A DNA stretch of 64,000 nt from Candidatus Dadabacteria bacterium (GTDB lineage: Bacteria; Desulfobacterota_D; UBA1144; Nemesobacterales; Nemesobacteraceae), in the NCBI GenBank assembly GCA_022826905.1, contig JAJDUA010000040.1, forward strand, positions 1 through 64,000, written 5' to 3'. Below are positions 33,649 to 40,385 of this stretch, one piece after another. Made by a program: the position numbers and the translations under genes. Below the pieces are notes generated by a model. It did not search any database and was not told where the DNA came from. It worked only from the letters and a program-made list of their open reading frames with translations. Each line of letters starts with the position of its first letter. Within the stretch, counting starts at the first letter, position 1.

Positions 33649-33990
33649 ATGAAGACAGCATTGCTACTGGCAACATGCATCGCATTGTTTTTTACCGGCG
33701 GTGTGGCAAACGCTCTCTCCACATGTCCAATGAACATGGAGAAGGCTTCAGCCGAAATGCAGATGGACGCCGGCATGGACATGCCTTGCCATGAAACAAA
33801 AGATTCGGAAGATCGAAGCTCCGAACAATGCGATGACTGTGACTGCCAGCATTGTGTCCAGATAAACGCATTGCCGCTTGAAGAATTAAAAGATCTTCAC
33901 GGGGGATCTGCTGTCGGAATTCTTGCCGATCAGCTTCTGTCCTCCCGCCAGATCGAAACTCTTTTCCGACCTCCAAAACACCTCTCCTGA
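33649..33990 (+). CDS. Small secreted Cys/His/Met-rich protein (DUF2946-like), probable metal binding
   Basis: The 113-residue protein has a signal peptide (MKTALLLATCIALFFTGGVA). The mature part is rich in Met, His, Cys and acid groups: CPMNMEKASAEMQMDAGMDM at about residues 25-44, then PCHETK and CDDCDCQHCVQINALP near 63-78. This pattern of a Met/His stretch followed by CxxCxCxxC resembles DUF2946-type small periplasmic proteins found beside copper or mercury genes. It leads a four-gene cluster: this protein, a barrel, an HMA domain and a MerT-like protein. AGGATG lies just upstream of the start. Similar small H/C proteins occur in the zinc locus at 54770 and 56851. Confidence 0.72.
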   Translation: MKTALLLATCIALFFTGGVANALSTCPMNMEKASAEMQMDAGMDMPCHETKDSEDRSSEQCDDCDCQHCVQINALPLEELKDLHGGSAVGILADQLLSSRQIETLFRPPKHLS

Positions 33991-34069
33991 GCAAACTCGC
34001 GCGCGTCCGCGCGCTATAAATAGCTTCGCCTCGGCGTCGCCAATCCATAATCGATACTCAGGAGGAAAT

Positions 34070-34717
34070 ATGAAATTAAGAGTTTTCACTTTATGCTGCG
34101 TGATCCTGATGGGATACGCCCCTCAGTCACTGTCTCGTCCGGTTTCATATCCGGGCGGCTGGACGGTCATGCAAAAAAACGACAAGAACGCGCATTCTCT
34201 TCACGTTCATTATTCGCCGACGGCCAAGTATTCGATAGGATACAGAACCGAATACTGGCGCGAGGAGGAGTGGCAGTTCCACGGCGTACAGTTCAACTAT
34301 CTGGTGAAGCGCCATAATGCGCCGGAATCACAGGCAAATTTTTATCTTAAAAGCGGTCTCGGGATGGCCTACGGCGATCTCGGAGTGCCCGACGGCGAAC
34401 CCCAACCCGCCGCCTTTGCCGATATCGCCCTTGACTGGGAAACTCGGCGGTACTTTACGAGTTATGAGAACCGCGTCTACTACGCTGAAGAGATAGCGAA
34501 GTTCTTCAGACAGAAAGCGCGGGTGGGAATCGCCCCTTATATCGGGGACTACGGCGATATCCACACTTGGTTCATGCTGCAAGTTGACCATATCACGGGA
34601 GAGAGAGATAACATCTTGTTTACGCCTTTTGTACGGTTTTTTAAGAACGAGTATCTCGCTGAGGTCGGAATCAGCGACAAAGGTGGGATTTTGTTCAATT
34701 TAATAATAAGATTTTAA
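34070..34717 (+). CDS. Predicted outer-membrane beta-barrel protein of the metal cluster
   Basis: The 215-residue protein has a short signal peptide (MKLRVFTLCCVILMGYAPQS) and alternating aromatic/polar strands, such as YSIGYRTEYWREEEWQFHGV, FYLKSGLGMAYGDL and YFTSYENRVYYAEEI. It ends in a hydrophobic strand with a terminal aromatic, ILFNLIIRF, as expected for a BAM substrate. I know no specific function. The start has a perfect AGGAGG site at 34060-34065. An upstream frame extension from 33923 overlaps the previous gene and is rejected. It could be a narrow metal-permeable channel. Confidence 0.7.
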   Translation: MKLRVFTLCCVILMGYAPQSLSRPVSYPGGWTVMQKNDKNAHSLHVHYSPTAKYSIGYRTEYWREEEWQFHGVQFNYLVKRHNAPESQANFYLKSGLGMAYGDLGVPDGEPQPAAFADIALDWETRRYFTSYENRVYYAEEIAKFFRQKARVGIAPYIGDYGDIHTWFMLQVDHITGERDNILFTPFVRFFKNEYLAEVGISDKGGILFNLIIRF

Positions 34718-34727
34718 GGAGAAAACT

Positions 34728-35111
34728 ATGAAAATATCAATCACAGCAATTCTTTTTATGACACTTTTTTTCGCGTTCCAAAGCCATGCGCAACATGGAG
34801 AACATGAACATAACCATGAAGGTCAGGTGGTGGAATCCCCTGCCGCTTCAAACGACATGGAAAACGTCTCATGTGAAGATACCATCAACATGGAGGTCAG
34901 CGGGCTTGTGTGCGATTTCTGCGCCCGTTCCCTAGAAAAAGTCTTCCTAAAACGGGGCGATGTTGCGGAAATCAAGGTTGATCTCGGCAAAAGCTCCGTA
35001 GTGATCGCTATGAAACCCGGACTGACCATTGACGACGCAACGCTTACGAAACTTATCACGGACTCAGGGTATAACGTGAGCGCAATTCACAGGGGGTGCA
35101 AGCATGGATAA
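34728..35111 (+). CDS. Periplasmic heavy-metal-associated (HMA) domain protein
   Basis: The 127-residue protein has a signal peptide ending in SHA and a His-rich start to the mature chain (QHGEHEHNHEG, about residues 22-32). An HMA domain follows: INMEVSGLVCDFCARSLEKV near 53-72, with the GLVCDFC form of the MxCxxC metal site, then VAEIKVDLGKSSVVIAMKPG. It resembles MerP and CopZ and would pass a soft metal ion across the periplasm to the membrane partner encoded next, which it overlaps by 8 bp. An AAGGAG site precedes the start. Confidence 0.87.
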   Translation: MKISITAILFMTLFFAFQSHAQHGEHEHNHEGQVVESPAASNDMENVSCEDTINMEVSGLVCDFCARSLEKVFLKRGDVAEIKVDLGKSSVVIAMKPGLTIDDATLTKLITDSGYNVSAIHRGCKHG

Positions 35112-35499
35112 CACAAATTCCGGCTATGGGGTGAAGCAAACGCTTCTTCCCTCGCTCAGTCTGCTTACATCCGCTGGAACGTTGGTGTGCTGCGCCCTTC
35201 CCGCATTATTGGTGACGATCGGCGCCGGCGCGGTCCTAGCGGGAATCGTAGGAACCGCACCCTGGCTTATTGCGTTGTCAGAATACAAGATCTGGACGTT
35301 TGGAATCTCAGGCGCAATGCTCCTAATTGCCGGAGTCGCGCTCTGGAGGGCAAGAAATGCACCCTGCCCGATTGACCCGGCGCAGGCAATGGCATGTGCC
35401 AGATTACGGAGGACAAGCGTCTGGATATACTGGCTGTCAGTGCTTTTATGGTGCGTAGGTTTTTTCTTCGCCTTTTTAGCGGTGAGGGTGTTTTACTGA
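35104..35499 (+). CDS. MerT-like inner-membrane metal transport protein
   Basis: The 131-residue protein has about three membrane helices. The first carries VCCALPALLVTIGAG near residues 28-42, with a vicinal Cys pair as in MerT. The loop between helices 2 and 3 holds further cysteines (CPIDPAQAMACARL near 83-96), where MerT also binds mercury. It overlaps the HMA gene by 8 bp, the MerT/MerP pairing in reverse order. No MerA, MerR or P-type ATPase gene is in the window, so the metal could be mercury or copper. This is the last gene of the cluster. Confidence 0.75.
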   Translation: MDNTNSGYGVKQTLLPSLSLLTSAGTLVCCALPALLVTIGAGAVLAGIVGTAPWLIALSEYKIWTFGISGAMLLIAGVALWRARNAPCPIDPAQAMACARLRRTSVWIYWLSVLLWCVGFFFAFLAVRVFY

Positions 35500-35566
35500 C
35501 CCTGTAAAAAGCATCTCGGATCTCATTTCGCTTCCTATGGTCGGAAGTTCAAGATTGTCTCCGAGT

Positions 35567-35788
35567 TCAAGTTCTGCTCCGCTCTTTCCTTATAAGCGAG
35601 ACGATTTCTTTTGTGGATATGTCTGCTTTTACGGAAGGAACGTCCAGAGGAGAAACGGGAACGCGTTCCGACACCAGCGCGTATGTCCTGCCGTCTCTTC
35701 TGCGTATCAACACCTTTCCAGCTTGGTCAGCTTTATCAGGCAAACTTGAAAGCTTCTGTCTGGCCTGCGAATACGTATAGACTTCCAT
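35567..35788 (-). CDS. Orphan antitoxin, Phd/YefM family
   Basis: The 73-residue protein reads MEVYTYSQARQKLSSLPDKA at the start and GKVLIRRRDGRTYALVSERV next, a form seen in many Phd/YefM antitoxins. The C-terminal 25 residues are short and charged. A good GGAGG site lies 7 bases before the ATG. No toxin frame follows: the 70 bp downstream show no RelE, Doc or PIN start. It is the second orphan antitoxin of this family in the window. Confidence 0.82.
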   Translation of the reverse strand: MEVYTYSQARQKLSSLPDKADQAGKVLIRRRDGRTYALVSERVPVSPLDVPSVKADISTKEIVSLIRKERSRT

Positions 35789-35910
35789 CGTTATGCCTCC
35801 ATGTCCAAGAGATTGATTCTGAACTTCCGCGCCGTACTTCTCATTTTCAGATTCAGTGTCAGCAAGGGTACATGATTCCGAGAGCAGTACGCAAAATGAA
35901 GACTCCTGAA

Positions 35911-36261
35911 TCAGGAACCTCCCTGTTCATCAAGGGACTCGAGAACCATCTCGGCGAACTCACCCGCAAACTCTCTCATCCTGTTCGATATCCGCTCCTG
36001 CGACGTGGCCCTTTCATAAGTATCGGCCATTCTCATCATCGTATAGTAAAAATGGTAGTTCATCTCTCCCACTTCCATTTTCTTGGTCCAGAGATCTATT
36101 ACCAGAGATTCCTTCTTCTCGGCATCCCACATGGATAGGAAAGCTGCCTCGCAGCGCTTTTCTCCCGGTTCCTCGGATTGGGAAGCCTCCCAGAAAAGCT
36201 CTTCGGGAACATTGCCGTCCCCCAGTACTACCTTCAGTTTTATTTCGGCGTCTTTGGACAT
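35911..36261 (-). CDS. gldC: GldC-family protein
   Basis: The 116-residue protein matches the GldC family: MSKDAEIKLKVVLGDGNVPE at the start, EAAFLSMWDAEKKESLVIDL near residue 38, WTKKMEVGEMNYHFYYTMMR near 58, then MADTYERATSQERISNRMRE. In Bacteroidetes GldC is a small soluble protein linked to gliding, but homologues occur in non-gliding bacteria and its molecular role is unknown. AAGGAG precedes the ATG. It stands downstream of the act operon, on the same strand, after about 150 bp that hold nothing recognised. Confidence 0.82.
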   Translation of the reverse strand: MSKDAEIKLKVVLGDGNVPEELFWEASQSEEPGEKRCEAAFLSMWDAEKKESLVIDLWTKKMEVGEMNYHFYYTMMRMADTYERATSQERISNRMREFAGEFAEMVLESLDEQGGS

Positions 36262-36416
36262 GGAGAACTCCTTGGAAGATTTTTATAAAAAAACCGAAAA
36301 ACTGTGCTGAAATCATATTCAGCTTTAAGGCATCTCAAAATGATCAACAAGCTGTATCATTTCAAAGAACAGCAAGTTTATGATTCCAACAACTTCGGGT
36401 GATTGAATAAAGGGCA

Positions 36417-36617
36417 TCACGCACTTGCCCCTTTTTGAATAACTGGAATCCAAGTTTTTAACGCATTAACTTTTTCCATCGTATAATCTTTGGCAAATGC
36501 ATAGTTCTCATCCTTCAGGACTTGCCCCATATACGCTTGAGAATACGGAGCCGAAACTAGCATTGCAGCTAACAATAAAGAATGAATGATGCTTTGTCGA
36601 ATCTTGTTCAAATGCAA
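36417..36617 (-). CDS. Small exported hypothetical protein
   Basis: A 66-residue frame begins at a TTG (36617). A hydrophobic start (IRQSIIHSLLLAAMLVSAPY) ends in a plausible signal peptidase site (SQA-Y), and about 37 residues follow (MGQVLKDENYAFAKDYTMEK and beyond). There is no Shine-Dalgarno site. It is AT-rich compared with the act genes upstream, so it may be a late addition or a fragment of a longer exported protein. I recognise no family. Confidence 0.35.
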   Translation of the reverse strand: MHLNKIRQSIIHSLLLAAMLVSAPYSQAYMGQVLKDENYAFAKDYTMEKVNALKTWIPVIQKGASA

Positions 36618-36635
36618 CCAAAGGAAAGGTTGGAA

Positions 36636-36785
36636 CTACCAGGGAAGCTTACCCATCAAGGGAGCTATCTTGGTGCCGAAAAGCGCGACGGTCGCCACTA
36701 TTCCTATGAAGGCCGCGACGCCGAGGGCCACCTTTACGGCGACAAAGAGTGTCAGCTTGTCAAGCTGTTCGGGGGTGAGTTTCAT
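36636..36785 (-). CDS. Small single-span membrane protein after actF
   Basis: The 49-residue protein has one membrane helix (LFVAVKVALGVAAFIGIVAT, about residues 13-32) and a short soluble N-terminus, MKLTPEQLDK. Its ATG follows the actF stop by one base, and an AGGAGGAGG site lies inside the last codons of actF. Tight coupling suggests a small accessory subunit of alternative complex III or of the oxidase it serves, comparable with the small extra subunits seen in some act operons. Sequence similarity could not be tested. Confidence 0.62.
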   Translation of the reverse strand: MKLTPEQLDKLTLFVAVKVALGVAAFIGIVATVALFGTKIAPLMGKLPW

Positions 36786-36786
36786 A

Positions 36787-37965
36787 TTAATGTCCTCCTC
36801 CTTTTGACTTGCCGTCAAAGTAAGGATCGCCGAAAGGTATTACCGGGAACCTGTTTATGAAAAGAAGAAATGTCGCTATGAATCCCGCGAGGAAACCGAG
36901 AGTGATCAGAAAGTGATTTATGCTGAAAACCAGATCGTCGGTTAGCGACGGGATAACCAGAAGGAACTTGTCCATCCAGAGACCGGAGAAAGAAACCGTG
37001 GCGATAAAGACTACTATCGGGGTAACTATTTTGTGCGTGCGGGGCAGCAGGGAAACAAAAGGAAATATGAAGCAGCATGTGAGAATAGCCCAGGCAAACG
37101 ACCGGAAAGGCTCGTCCACAACCCTTTTTATGACAAACCCGGTCTCCTCAGGCATGTTCGCGTACCAGATCGTAAGGAGCTGGGAAAACATGAGATAAAC
37201 CCAGAAAAGGGAAAAGCCCTGAAGTATCTTTCCCATGTCCCAGTAATGATGAACAGACAGGTAGTCGTCAAGTCCCAGGTAACGCTTGAGGGGAACCGAA
37301 AGTATTATCGTCGCCCCTATGGCGGCTATCAGGCTTCCCATGAAATAATAGGGACCGAAAAGAGTGCTGAACCAGTGAGGGTCAAGCGACATCATGAAAT
37401 CCCAGGCGAACAGGGAGAAAACAATGGCGTAAACCCCGATCACGGCCGGGGCAAGCTTCTTTAACTTCACGATGTTTTCCCTGCCGTCGAGATCCTGACG
37501 TATGGATGTTTTCAGGTAGAAGTAATTGAGCACTAAAAGTCCCGCGAAACCTATCACGTTTCTCGCCATTACGAAATTTATGTTAAGCCATATGTCCTTG
37601 GGACTGTGATAGTGGTGATGGGCGTAGGGAAGAACAAATTCCTTTCCGATGAAAAGAACCAGCAGGAGCACTAGGGAGACCACCGTGAAACTGGCGAACC
37701 CTTCGCTTATGCGAAGAAGCCCCCTGCCCCACCTGGCGTTTGTTATCCTGAGTATACAGGAGAACACAAGCCCGCCCTGCGCGACTCCCGTCCAGAAAAG
37801 AAAATTCACCAGGAAAAGCTGCCATACTTCCTCGGCGTTCTCTCCCCTGGCGTTAACAATGAAAGCCCCCGCGCCCAAAACCGCGAGAGCGAGAAAGACC
37901 TTGAACACCCAGCCGGGTATCTGGTTTCTCTTTGCGAGTATCTCCTGGTTTACGGACTGATCCAT
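36787..37965 (-). CDS. actF: Alternative complex III subunit ActF (quinol:cytochrome c oxidoreductase membrane subunit)
   Basis: The 392-residue protein has about ten membrane helices and the NrfD/ActF pattern: FLFWTGVAQGGLVFSCILRI near residues 54-73, WGRGLLRISEGFASFTVVSL near 78, PYAHHHYHSPKDIWLNINFV near 112, and FAWDFMMSLDPHWFSTLFGP near 166. It is the sixth gene of the act set, after actE with a 4-bp gap. With ActC it forms the membrane part that oxidises quinol. The NQIPGWVF start is cytoplasmic. Confidence 0.92.
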   Translation of the reverse strand: MDQSVNQEILAKRNQIPGWVFKVFLALAVLGAGAFIVNARGENAEEVWQLFLVNFLFWTGVAQGGLVFSCILRITNARWGRGLLRISEGFASFTVVSLVLLLVLFIGKEFVLPYAHHHYHSPKDIWLNINFVMARNVIGFAGLLVLNYFYLKTSIRQDLDGRENIVKLKKLAPAVIGVYAIVFSLFAWDFMMSLDPHWFSTLFGPYYFMGSLIAAIGATIILSVPLKRYLGLDDYLSVHHYWDMGKILQGFSLFWVYLMFSQLLTIWYANMPEETGFVIKRVVDEPFRSFAWAILTCCFIFPFVSLLPRTHKIVTPIVVFIATVSFSGLWMDKFLLVIPSLTDDLVFSINHFLITLGFLAGFIATFLLFINRFPVIPFGDPYFDGKSKGGGH

Positions 37966-37969
37966 TTTT

Positions 37970-38551
37970 CTACTGATTCTCCTTTGCAGAACCCGGGTTC
38001 TGAAGCTTTCTCACATAATTGACCACGTGCCACGCGTCCCGCTCCGATATGTTCTCGCTGTAAGAAGGCATCATAACCTTGCCCCCGTAGCGTATATAGG
38101 CGTAGATGTAACCGTCGGTTCTCTGCGCGACGGCGGGCGTGGTAAGGTTGACGGGATAGAAACCGAGCCCTTTCTTTATTATGATTCCGTCGCCCGCTCC
38201 TCCGGGACCGTGACACACGGCACATTGCTCACCGTAAATCTTCTCTCCCCTGGCAATCGACTTGTCGTTTCCGGGAACCGGCCCCTTTTTTATCTGCTCG
38301 ACCTTGTTCCTGTCTTCAAGCTTGGTTTTCCCGCCGTCTGTGGAAATCGAGTTGCGCGGGAAAATCACGGGTTCCTCGTAGGGCTTGATCGAGTCCTGAG
38401 ACCACATGTCCCACGACCACGGAAGCGAGTGGGCGGAAGAAAGGGAAAGCGCAGCCGCGAAAGCGACCGCCGCGCACACCTTCAACCCCCCGGAAAAACT
38501 GAAATTCCGGTCTCCCCCTAGGACTATTCGAAAAAACTTTCTATGCTTCAT
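37970..38551 (-). CDS. actE: Alternative complex III subunit ActE, monoheme cytochrome c
   Basis: The 193-residue protein has an N-terminal membrane or signal segment (LKVCAAVAFAAALSLSSAHS near residues 23-42). The mature part begins WDMWSQDSIKPYEEPVIFP, with MWSQ as in ActE. One c-type heme site, CAVCHGPGGAGDG, lies near residue 110, and a Met ligand lies in GGKVMMPSYSENIS near 158. It is the electron exit carrier of the complex. It overlaps actD by 11 bp. The ATG at 38551 is preferred over the TTG one codon upstream. Confidence 0.93.
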   Translation of the reverse strand: MKHRKFFRIVLGGDRNFSFSGGLKVCAAVAFAAALSLSSAHSLPWSWDMWSQDSIKPYEEPVIFPRNSISTDGGKTKLEDRNKVEQIKKGPVPGNDKSIARGEKIYGEQCAVCHGPGGAGDGIIIKKGLGFYPVNLTTPAVAQRTDGYIYAYIRYGGKVMMPSYSENISERDAWHVVNYVRKLQNPGSAKENQ

Positions 38552-39047
38552 CAAACTTGATCTCTTCAGCTCCGGTAGAATTCAAAATCGCCTCGACCGC
38601 ACCTACTTTCTCCTTCTCGCATACAACCGCGACGCCGAACTTGTCATCCGAGAAACGCTCGTCATAAAGCCTCACGGGGGTTCTCTGTCTTATAAGGGAA
38701 TTTATTATCAGTCCCAGAAAGGTTGAGAGTGCTCCGAAAAGCACCGTAAGCTCAAAAACGATCACCATGTAGGGAATTATCGAGACTATTGGCTTGGCAC
38801 TCACAGCTATTGGCCAGGAACTTGAGGTGAGAACCGTAAAACCGATTCCGCAGGTCGCTCCCAGCAGTCCTCCGAAGAGCGTGAAAAAACGCACCGGACT
38901 CTCAGGCGCATCAACCGCCGCCTCAATCTCGTGGTCCGGAAACGGGGAGAACACCCTCATGTCTCCATAACCCGCCTCCTTGAGTTTTTCTACGGCCGAA
39001 AGAACCGAATCCTGGTATGAGTAAATTCCGACTACGCCCTGGCTCAT
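38541..39047 (-). CDS. actD: Alternative complex III subunit ActD (DUF3341)
   Basis: The 168-residue protein fits DUF3341. The first 45 residues form a soluble ferredoxin-like unit (VVGIYSYQDSVLSAVEKLKE, then DMRVFSPFPDHEIEAA). Two membrane helices follow, near 55-75 (FTLFGGLLGATCGIGFTVLT) and 90-115. The C-terminal half is soluble (FGVAVVCEKEKVGAVEAILN). Its place between actC and actE is the standard one. ActD is structural and carries no cofactor. Confidence 0.93.
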   Translation of the reverse strand: MSQGVVGIYSYQDSVLSAVEKLKEAGYGDMRVFSPFPDHEIEAAVDAPESPVRFFTLFGGLLGATCGIGFTVLTSSSWPIAVSAKPIVSIIPYMVIVFELTVLFGALSTFLGLIINSLIRQRTPVRLYDERFSDDKFGVAVVCEKEKVGAVEAILNSTGAEEIKFDEA

Positions 39048-39053
39048 TTCCTT

Positions 39054-40385
39054 CTAACCTCCTTTCTTCGGCACCGGAAGTATTTCCTTCATCTCCGCTA
39101 TGGAGACTGCCGGAAGAGTTTTCACGAACAGCAGGAAGAACATGAAGAACCACGCGAAACTTCCGATAGTTATGCCGGCCTCGACAAACGATATCTTGTA
39201 TATGCCCCACGCACCCGGTTCAAAATCCCTGGAAAGGGATATGACGATAATATTGAAGCGTTCAAACCACATTCCTATGTTTATCAGTATGGAAATGATG
39301 AAAAGGGCCTTTATGTTCTTTCTCACCTTCTCCCACCACAGCGATATCGGAACGACGCAGTTACATATAACCATCGTCCAGTAGAAAAGCGCGTACTCTC
39401 CAGTTGCCCTGTAAACGAACTGTCCCCACTCATAAGGACTTCCGCTGTACCACGCCATGAAGAATTCCGCAGCGTACGCGTAGCCGACTATGCAGGAAGT
39501 AAGAATTATGAGTTTCGCCATGCCGTCGTAGTTATCGAGGGTGATGTAGTCCTCGAGATGGAAGATCTTTCTTATCGGTATGGTAAGGGTGATAACCATT
39601 GCGAGTCCCGAGAAAATAGCTCCCGCAACGAAGTACGGCGGGAATATTGTGGTGTGCCATCCGGGAACGTTACCCATCGCGAAGTCCCAGGACACAACGC
39701 TGTGAACCGAGAGAACAAGAGGCGTGGCGAGGGCAGCAAAATAAAGATAGGCCCTTGTATAGTGAAGCCATTCCCTGTTTGACCCCTTCCATCCGAAGGA
39801 AAGAACGGAGTATATGATCTTTCTCGGAACCTCCTTCACCTTGTCCCTTATTGCCGCTATGTCGGGAATCATTCCGATCACGAAAAACAGCGAACTTACC
39901 GTAAGATAAGTACTTACCGCGAACACGTCCCAGACAAGCGGCGACTTGAAGTTTATCCACAGCTCCCTTGAATTGGGATAAGGGATTAGCCACAGGAAGT
40001 TCCACGGTCTTCCGAGGTGAATTATGGGGAAAAGTCCTGCCGTTAAAACCGCAAAAACTGTCATAGCCTCGGCGATTCTGTATATTGACATCCTGAACCT
40101 AGCGCGGAACAGATAAAGTATGGCCGAGATAAGTGTCCCGGAGTGCGCTATTCCAACCCAGAAAACGAAATCGGTTATGTAGACTCCCCAGAAAACCGGG
40201 TGACGGTAGCCGGCGACTCCAAGCCCCGTAGCTACCTGATAGAAAAAGCACATGGCGCCGAGACCCACGAGCGCCACCGTGGGAAGGAAAAGAGCCCACC
40301 ACTTCTTGGACGGCTTGTCGACCATCCTGACTACATCTTCAGTTATTCTGGCGTAAGTTAAAGGTGTCTGCTGCGTCTGGCTCAT
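39054..40385 (-). CDS. actC: Alternative complex III subunit ActC (NrfD/PsrC-like membrane subunit)
   Basis: The 443-residue protein has about ten helices. Typical NrfD/PsrC stretches are YITDFVFWVGIAHSGTLISA near residues 69-88, FRMSIYRIAEAMTVFAVLTA near 97, HLGRPWNFLWLIPYPNSREL near 123, and SVHSVVSWDFAMGNVPGWHT near 223. The quinol site lies near these loops. Its start overlaps the actB stop (TAATG), so the two are translated together. It pairs with ActF in the membrane. Confidence 0.95.
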   Translation of the reverse strand: MSQTQQTPLTYARITEDVVRMVDKPSKKWWALFLPTVALVGLGAMCFFYQVATGLGVAGYRHPVFWGVYITDFVFWVGIAHSGTLISAILYLFRARFRMSIYRIAEAMTVFAVLTAGLFPIIHLGRPWNFLWLIPYPNSRELWINFKSPLVWDVFAVSTYLTVSSLFFVIGMIPDIAAIRDKVKEVPRKIIYSVLSFGWKGSNREWLHYTRAYLYFAALATPLVLSVHSVVSWDFAMGNVPGWHTTIFPPYFVAGAIFSGLAMVITLTIPIRKIFHLEDYITLDNYDGMAKLIILTSCIVGYAYAAEFFMAWYSGSPYEWGQFVYRATGEYALFYWTMVICNCVVPISLWWEKVRKNIKALFIISILINIGMWFERFNIIVISLSRDFEPGAWGIYKISFVEAGITIGSFAWFFMFFLLFVKTLPAVSIAEMKEILPVPKKGG

